Positions 59,032-64,000 of a DNA stretch of 64,000 bases are shown here, in pieces; the first letter of the stretch is position 1, and every line of letters begins with the position of its first letter. The DNA comes from Neisseria dumasiana (GTDB lineage: Bacteria; Pseudomonadota; Gammaproteobacteria; Burkholderiales; Neisseriaceae), in contig NZ_CP091509.1 in the NCBI RefSeq assembly GCF_022870885.1, forward strand, positions 1,984,001 through 2,048,000. The letters run 5' to 3'. Position numbers and translations under genes: made by a program. Below the pieces are notes generated by a model. It was not told where the DNA came from, ran no database searches, and worked only from the letters and a program-made list of their open reading frames with translations.

Positions 59032-59961
59032 TTAAAACGCCACAAACTGAGTAGGATTCACAGGCTTGCCGTTTTGACGGACTTCAAAATGCAGCTTGGT
59101 GCGGTCTGCATCGCTGCTACCCATACGGGCAATGGTTTGACCGCGTTTGACGGTTTGTCCTTCTTTAACCAGCAGGTTTTGGTTGTGGCCGTAAGCCGTC
59201 AAGAAAGTCTGATTGTGCTGAACGATAACCAAGTTACCGTAACCGCGCAAACCCGAGCCGGCATAAACCACTTTACCGTCGGCGGCAGATACCACCGCCT
59301 GCCCCGCAGAACCTGCGATGTCCACACCTTTGCTGCTGCCGCCGAACTGGGTGATGATGTTTCCGGCGGTCGGACGCTGCCATGTAACGCCTGATACAGT
59401 GCGGATGCTGCCGGTGGAAACGGTGGGCGTTCTGGCCGGCTCTGAAATTTGCGGACGCGGAGAAGAGGTGCTGGATACAACGGGAGCGGGTGTTTGAGGT
59501 TTGGCCGATGCCGTTGCCGCCGGAGCCGTGTAGCCTGCCGGTTTAACACGCAAAACTTGGCCTACGCTGATGGTGTTGTCGGCCAAATTGTTCCATGCAC
59601 GCAGATTGTCTTGGGTGATTTGGTAACGCTTGGAGATATTGTAAACCGTATCCCCGCGCACAACCGTGTGGGTGGCGGCGTTAATATCAACAGGCGCATT
59701 GGAAGGTATGTATGCACCGCCGCCCGCAGCTTGGGTTTGTACTGCTGCGGGCGGTGTGTAAGGAGCGGGAGCTGCGCCCGTTCCTGCCGCATTCGGGTCG
59801 TAAGGTGTTGCACCGTATGGATTGGTCTGCCCTGCTCCGGCGGAAGCGGAACCCGCAGTACCCGATACTACGGGTGCTGCGGGCTGTTGGAGCCATGAAC
59901 AAGCACCCAACATTAAAATTAAAGCTGCCGAACCGGTGCGGAATGCGGTTTTTTTCAACAT
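59032..59961 (-). CDS. nlpD: NlpD-type LysM/LytM lipoprotein
   Basis: 309 aa from the ATG at 59961, giving the lipobox LGAC (~17-20). Ala/Gln/Pro-rich linker, then one LysM domain (THTVVRGDTVYNISKRYQI...ISVGQVLRV) and a C-terminal M23/LytM fold (VDIAGSAGQAVVSAADGKVVYAGSG...YGHNQNLLVKEGQ). The Zn ligands of active M23 enzymes are degenerate: the first His before GVDIAG is missing and His-x-His reads Lys-Leu-His. So it should activate an amidase rather than cut peptidoglycan itself, as known for NlpD/EnvC. surE-pcm-nlpD order as in E. coli; rpoS does not follow. Confidence 0.92.
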   Translation of the reverse strand: MLKKTAFRTGSAALILMLGACSWLQQPAAPVVSGTAGSASAGAGQTNPYGATPYDPNAAGTGAAPAPYTPPAAVQTQAAGGGAYIPSNAPVDINAATHTVVRGDTVYNISKRYQITQDNLRAWNNLADNTISVGQVLRVKPAGYTAPAATASAKPQTPAPVVSSTSSPRPQISEPARTPTVSTGSIRTVSGVTWQRPTAGNIITQFGGSSKGVDIAGSAGQAVVSAADGKVVYAGSGLRGYGNLVIVQHNQTFLTAYGHNQNLLVKEGQTVKRGQTIARMGSSDADRTKLHFEVRQNGKPVNPTQFVAF

Positions 59962-60039
59962 ATCTTCTACCTTCTGTCTGTATTTTGAATCGCGGCATAT
60001 CATAAAACAAATTATGCCCTGCTCTCAAGTCTTTACGAT

Positions 60040-60699
60040 TTAAGTATCCATACCGCTGACCAGCGGTACAAAGTTGGCTTCTTGTACGCAGGTTTCACGG
60101 TATCCCTGCGGCGTTTTTTCAATCAGCCACAAATACTGCACGCCGCCCTCGTCGAGCGGCAATACCATACGCCCGCCGACGGCAAGCTGCTGCAAAAGCG
60201 CCAGCGGGATTTCTGCGGGCGCGGCCGTAACCAATATGCCGTCGAACGGGGCGACTTCGGGCAAACCCAAGTAACCGTCGCCGCACACTGTACGGGCTTT
60301 GGCCAACAATCCGGCCGCGCGCAAATGCTGCTTGGCACGTTCGTGCAAGGGGCGGAGACGCTCCACCGAATAGATTTCCGGCAGGTCTAACGCCAGCAAA
60401 ACAGCCGTCTGATAGCCGCACCCCGTGCCGATTTCGAGTACGCGCCGCATATTTTGCGATGAACCGCCCAACAGCAGCTCCGTCATCTTGGCCACGGTAT
60501 AAGGCTGGGAAATGGTCTGCCCCAAACCTAAGGGCAGCGACATTTCATCATAAGCGCGGGTTTGCAGGGCTTCTTCAACAAAAAGATGGCGCGGCACACT
60601 ATCCATTGCCTGTAAAACCCGCGTGCCTATGCCCATTCTCGCCAAACGCTCTATCATACGGCGGCGGCGGTTTTCAAAGCCTGTCCAGTTTCCCTGCAT
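60040..60699 (-). CDS. pcm: Protein-L-isoaspartate O-methyltransferase
   Basis: 219 aa. SAM-binding motif I VLEIGTGCGYQTAVLLAL (~80-96), plus SLPLGLGQTISQPYTVAKM upstream, the substrate motif of Pcm. It repairs isoaspartyl damage. Start overlaps the surE stop by one base (TAATG), so the pair is translationally coupled. Confidence 0.95.
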   Translation of the reverse strand: MQGNWTGFENRRRRMIERLARMGIGTRVLQAMDSVPRHLFVEEALQTRAYDEMSLPLGLGQTISQPYTVAKMTELLLGGSSQNMRRVLEIGTGCGYQTAVLLALDLPEIYSVERLRPLHERAKQHLRAAGLLAKARTVCGDGYLGLPEVAPFDGILVTAAPAEIPLALLQQLAVGGRMVLPLDEGGVQYLWLIEKTPQGYRETCVQEANFVPLVSGMDT

Positions 60700-61451
60700 T
60701 ACGGCATCACTCCCTGCCAGAAATCTGCCACTTGGTCCATTTTTTCGTAATCGGTCAAATCAATCTGCAACGGCGTAACGGTAATGTAGCCGGCTTCGCT
60801 TTCGGCAAAATCGGTGCCTCCGTTGCGGTCGGAAATGTCGCCTATCGGGCCGATCCAGTAAACCGATTCTCCGCGAGGGTTGCGTGCCGGCACGATGCTT
60901 TGCACATGATGCCGCTTGCCCAAACGGGTGATTTTGCAGCCTTGGATATCTTCGGGTGCAACGGCAGGAATGTTCACATTCCATAAAATCGGCTGTTTGG
61001 GCGGATTTTTCAGCAAGTGTTCCAACATAATCCAAGCGGCTCTTTCGGCGGTTTCCCAATAGCGTCCGCTGAAATCGTTTAAAGAAAATGCAACCGCAGG
61101 AATACCCAACAAATAAGCCTCGGTTGCTGCGGCCACCGTGCCGGAATATAACGTGTCGTCGCCCATGTTGGCTCCGTTGTTGATGCCGGAAAGCACCAAA
61201 TCGGGCTGAAACTCAGGCAAAGCATGCAAAGCCAGATGAATGCAGTCGGTCGGCGTGCCGCTCACATAATAAAAGCCGTTGTCGGCCTCTCGGATACGCA
61301 AGGGGCGGTCGAGCGTAAGCGAATTGCTGACCCCGCTGCGGTCGCGCTCCGGCGCAACCACGCGCACGTTGGCAAATTCTGCGGCCACACGCGCAAGTAT
61401 GGCGATGCCCGGAGAAAGATAGCCGTCGTCATTACAAATCAGAATATTCAT
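60699..61451 (-). CDS. surE: 5'/3'-nucleotidase SurE
   Basis: 250 aa. Metal site Asp8-Asp9 ([13 protein letters not shown]), Ser in [10 protein letters not shown], and [23 protein letters not shown] survival protein with nucleotidase activity, cytoplasmic. First gene of surE-pcm-nlpD. Confidence 0.96.
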   Translation of the reverse strand: MNILICNDDGYLSPGIAILARVAAEFANVRVVAPERDRSGVSNSLTLDRPLRIREADNGFYYVSGTPTDCIHLALHALPEFQPDLVLSGINNGANMGDDTLYSGTVAAATEAYLLGIPAVAFSLNDFSGRYWETAERAAWIMLEHLLKNPPKQPILWNVNIPAVAPEDIQGCKITRLGKRHHVQSIVPARNPRGESVYWIGPIGDISDRNGGTDFAESEAGYITVTPLQIDLTDYEKMDQVADFWQGVMP

Positions 61452-61625
61452 GGTTTCCCTTATTTTCAGACGGCATCAATTCTACCGACTGCGGTTATCG
61501 GTGTCTATTTAGTCCTGCCGGAGTAAAAAGCAGTTTGATGCAACCCGCGTGAATCATAACCCAAAATGTTATGCCGTTCGCCAAATCCGGCTGTCTTTCC
61601 GGCTGCATATAGACCAAGCCCTGTG

Positions 61626-61671
61626 CAATAAGTTTTCAGACGGCCTCAAATATAAAAGGCCGTCTGAAACA
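61626..61671. terminator. DUS pair upstream of the monooxygenase gene
   Basis: TTTTCAGACGGCC (~61633) and GGCCGTCTGAAA (~61658) in inverted order, in the divergent gap between surE and the ubi-type gene. Confidence 0.55.
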
Positions 61672-61710
61672 GGTATAATCCCGCCAAACCCTAACGGAAC
61701 TGCTTTAAAG

Positions 61711-62859
61711 ATGAACCACGAAATCCTGATTATCGGCGGCGGGCTGGTCGGTGCCGCCGCCGCAGTCGCCCTCAAACAGCAAGGGCGGGATGTTGCCCTG
61801 CTGGAAATCCGCCCTCCCCAAACCGATTTCGCCAAACTCGAAAACGGCTGGGATGCCCGCATCTACGCCATCAGCCCCGCCAACCAAAAACTACTCCAAT
61901 CGCTCAACGCTTGGCCGTCTAAAAACCGTATCCAGCCCGTTTCACGTATGGACGTACGCGGCGACAACGGCGGCCGCATCGAGTTCAAAGCCTCCGACAT
62001 CGACGCACCGCACCTCACCTGCATCGCCGAAAACCGCTGGCTGCTCGCCGGCCTGTGGCAGCAAATCCGCACCTTAGAAATACCCGTGATTACCGAAGCC
62101 GCCGAAAAGCTTGAAACCGATATTCAGACGGCCTCACTCACCCTCGCAAACGGAGAAACGCTCCAAGCCAAACTGATTATCGGTGCAGACGGCGCCAACT
62201 CGTGGGTACGCCGACAAGCAGGCATCACCGTTAAAGAAGACCCCTACCGCCAGCACGGCGTAGTTGCCAACTTCCACACCGAACAAGACCACCACAGCAC
62301 CGCCTTCCAATGGTTCAAAAACGGCGACGTCCTTGCCTACCTGCCGCTCCCCGACAAAAAAATCTCCATCGTTTGGAGCACACACGAGCCGGAAAAACTC
62401 ACCGGCCTCAACCCCGAAGACCTAGCCGCCGCCGTTACCGCGCAAGGCGAAAACGTACTCGGCCAACTCTCACCGCTCTCCCCCGCCTTCGCTTTCGATT
62501 TAATCCTGCGCCGCCCCGAATCCACCGTAGCCCAACGCGTCCTACTCATGGGCGACGCCGCGCACACCATCCATCCCCTCGCCGGGCAGGGCGTGAACCT
62601 CGGCTTCGGCGACGTAATCGAATTTGCCCGCCTCAGCCGCAACGCACCCGATGTCGGCGCACACCAGCTTTTGAAACAATACGCCCGCAACCGTTTGGAA
62701 CCCGTCCGCACCATGCAGCTCGGCTGCGACGGCCTGTTTCATCTGTTCAACGAACAACACCTCCCCGCCCTGCCCTGGCTGCGCAACACCGGCCTGAATC
62801 TGGTCAACGCCGTGCCTGCCGTTAAAAACCGCTTGATCAAGCATGCGATGGGGCTGTGA
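61711..62859 (+). CDS. UbiH/UbiM-family ubiquinone monooxygenase
   Basis: 382 aa from the ATG at 61711; the open frame further upstream crosses a DUS pair. FAD-binding GxGxxG (ILIIGGGLVGAAAAVALKQ), then the DG motif LIIGADGANSWVRR, and GDAAHTIHPLAGQGVNLGFGD near residue 290, all hallmarks of the UbiH/VisC aromatic hydroxylases of ubiquinone synthesis. Neisseria are known to use UbiM in this role; UbiH, UbiF or UbiM cannot be told apart by eye. Confidence 0.92.
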   Translation: MNHEILIIGGGLVGAAAAVALKQQGRDVALLEIRPPQTDFAKLENGWDARIYAISPANQKLLQSLNAWPSKNRIQPVSRMDVRGDNGGRIEFKASDIDAPHLTCIAENRWLLAGLWQQIRTLEIPVITEAAEKLETDIQTASLTLANGETLQAKLIIGADGANSWVRRQAGITVKEDPYRQHGVVANFHTEQDHHSTAFQWFKNGDVLAYLPLPDKKISIVWSTHEPEKLTGLNPEDLAAAVTAQGENVLGQLSPLSPAFAFDLILRRPESTVAQRVLLMGDAAHTIHPLAGQGVNLGFGDVIEFARLSRNAPDVGAHQLLKQYARNRLEPVRTMQLGCDGLFHLFNEQHLPALPWLRNTGLNLVNAVPAVKNRLIKHAMGL

Positions 62860-62900
62860 ATTAAAAGCCGTCAACTTTTATTAAGGCGGCAATGAATAAG

Positions 62901-62928
62901 GCCGTCTGAAAAAAGCTTTTCAGACGGC
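62901..62928. terminator. Inverted DUS pair
   Basis: GCCGTCTGAAAA and TTTTCAGACGGC form a 12-bp stem between the convergent ubi-type and Sel1 genes. Confidence 0.75.
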
Positions 62929-62939
62929 AACCTTAAACA

Positions 62940-63350
62940 TCACTTCATTCCCAACGCCAATTGAGCTTTTGTATAACCTTGTTCCGCAGCCCGCTTATAC
63001 CACTCCACCGCTTTGCTATTACTTTGTTCAACGCCAAATAAACCTTTGGCGTAAAACACACCTAAATTAAACTGGGCACAAGCATTACCCTGCTCTGCAG
63101 ACTTTTCAAACCATTCCACCGCTTTACTGTCGCTTTGCCCAATACCCAAACCATCGGCATAGCTCATTCCCAATAGCAGTTGAGCATCTGCATGACCTTG
63201 CTCCGCAGCCCGTTCACACCACTCTACCGCTTTGCTATCACTTTGCTCAACACCCAAACCTTGTCTATAACAAAATCCCAACATAAACTGCGCTTCCGCA
63301 TAACCCTGCTCCGCCAGCCGCCGAACTGCATTGATTTCATTTTCATTCAT
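62940..63350 (-). CDS. Sel1-like repeat protein
   Basis: 136 aa made of about three and a half Sel1 repeats (GYAEAQFMLGFCYRQGLGVEQSDSKAVEWCERAAEQ and variants). No signal peptide, so probably cytoplasmic. Such repeats are protein-interaction scaffolds; the partner is unknown. The near-identical repeats make the length prone to change by recombination. Between the ubi-type gene and guaA. Confidence 0.9.
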   Translation of the reverse strand: MNENEINAVRRLAEQGYAEAQFMLGFCYRQGLGVEQSDSKAVEWCERAAEQGHADAQLLLGMSYADGLGIGQSDSKAVEWFEKSAEQGNACAQFNLGVFYAKGLFGVEQSNSKAVEWYKRAAEQGYTKAQLALGMK

Positions 63351-63515
63351 AGCCGATACCCTCCTTCATTAAAAGTATGTTTCAAAACAAAACTATAACA
63401 TAATGTGCTGGAACATCTCGATTTAAGTTTTTTAGAAATATTGAGAGGATCGGGAAAGCCCGACATAACAAAATATTATTGTTTCGGCCGCTTATGCAAC
63501 ATGCCAAGCAGACAC

Positions 63516-63546
63516 GAAAAAGCCCCGAACACTCAGGGCTTTTTCT
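63516..63546 (-). terminator. Terminator after guaA
   Basis: AAAAAGCCC and GGGCTTTTT form a 9-bp stem with T-runs on both strands, 22 bp past the guaA stop. Confidence 0.88.
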
Positions 63547-63567
63547 TTTGTGAAACGGTTTAAACCG

Positions 63568-64000
63568 TTATTCCCACTCAATCGTGGCAGGCGGTTTGCC
63601 GCTTACGTCGTACACCACGCGGTTGATGCCGCGTACTTCGTTGATGATGCGGTTGGACACTTTGCCGAGCAGCGAATAAGGCAGTTCGGCCCAATGTGCG
63701 GTCATGAAGTCGCTGGTAACAACGGCACGCAGCGCCACCACATATTCGTAAGTGCGGCCGTCGCCCATCACGCCGACGGATTTTACCGGCAGGAACACGG
63801 CGAAGGCTTGGCTGGTGAGGTCGTACCATGAAGTGCCGTTTTCATCGAAGGTATTGCGCAGCTCTTGGATGAAAATATCGTCGGCACGGCGCAGGAGGTC
63901 GGCGTATTCTTTTTTCACTTCGCCGAGAATGCGCACGCCCAAGCCGGGGCCGGGGAAGGGATGGCGGTACACCATTTCGCGCGGCAGGCCGAGGGCTACG
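63568..64000 (-). CDS. guaA: GMP synthase, C-terminal part (runs off the window)
   Basis: The 3' end of the gene; about 143 codons are in the window and the 5' part lies to the right of 64000. The C-terminal dimerisation domain is clear: [26 protein letters not shown], then [41 protein letters not shown], and the end [15 protein letters not shown]. It converts XMP to GMP. Confidence 0.96.
   Translation of the reverse strand, partial: VALGLPREMVYRHPFPGPGLGVRILGEVKKEYADLLRRADDIFIQELRNTFDENGTSWYDLTSQAFAVFLPVKSVGVMGDGRTYEYVVALRAVVTSDFMTAHWAELPYSLLGKVSNRIINEVRGINRVVYDVSGKPPATIEWE

Overview
The window is chromosomal DNA of a Neisseria species. The evidence is the many copies of the Neisseria DNA uptake sequence (core GCCGTCTGAA, mostly in the AG form AGGCCGTCTGAA), often as inverted pairs that act as terminators; Correia-type repeats; IS30-family elements of the IS1655 type; a comEA gene next to an rRNA operon; and the gene orders uvrC-pgsA-tRNAGly-tRNACys-tRNALeu and surE-pcm-nlpD. 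It looks like a commensal rather than a pathogen (adhE, three different insertion sequences in tandem), but the species cannot be fixed from this sequence alone.

Layout. 1-10.85 kb is the right-hand part of an integrated mobile element with lower GC than the rest. It carries a TraK/StbA-like gene, three consecutive type II toxin-antitoxin pairs (yoeB-yefM, a PIN toxin with an AbrB-type antitoxin, mazF-mazE), iteron-like repeats next to a putative replication protein, a phage-type CI/Cro switch with four copies of one palindromic operator, a long structured non-coding leader, plasmid transfer genes (TrbM-, TraL- and TraM-like), and an excisionase/integrase pair beside a duplicated 3' piece of tRNA-Leu. 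It thus mixes phage-style immunity with IncP-type transfer genes. Its left end lies outside the window.

11-19.5 kb is core chromosome: the tRNA cluster (Leu, a decayed Cys-like copy, Cys, three Gly), pgsA, uvrC, aspS, a DUF502 membrane protein, the outer-membrane phospholipase pldA, and rpsT. 19.6-20.7 kb is an IS30-family copy. 20.8-28 kb holds a polyamine-binding lipoprotein, an AraC regulator divergent from an AhpD-like gene, a DUF302 lipoprotein, ftsK and a DUF817 protein.

28-38 kb is a carbon-metabolism block: malate synthase G (glcB), then prpB, prpC and acnD of the 2-methylcitrate cycle for propionate, interleaved with a DJ-1/PfpI protein, a cysteine-rich lipoprotein and an EamA transporter. 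A cupin protein and a HAD phosphatase follow on the other strand. 40-43 kb is adhE behind an FNR-like class II promoter. 42.9-46.5 kb is an insertion-sequence pile-up: IS30, IS3 (frameshifted), IS5 (frameshifted), and a scrap of another IS30 copy.

46.6-52.8 kb is comEA and a complete rRNA operon on the minus strand (16S-Ile-Ala-23S-5S) with promoter, boxA sites and terminator. 53-64 kb is core: hemB, an ECF sigma factor with its RseA-type anti-sigma, tilS, a Na/Pi cotransporter-family protein, nlpD-pcm-surE, a UbiH/UbiM-type monooxygenase, a Sel1-repeat protein, and the 3' part of guaA running off the right edge.
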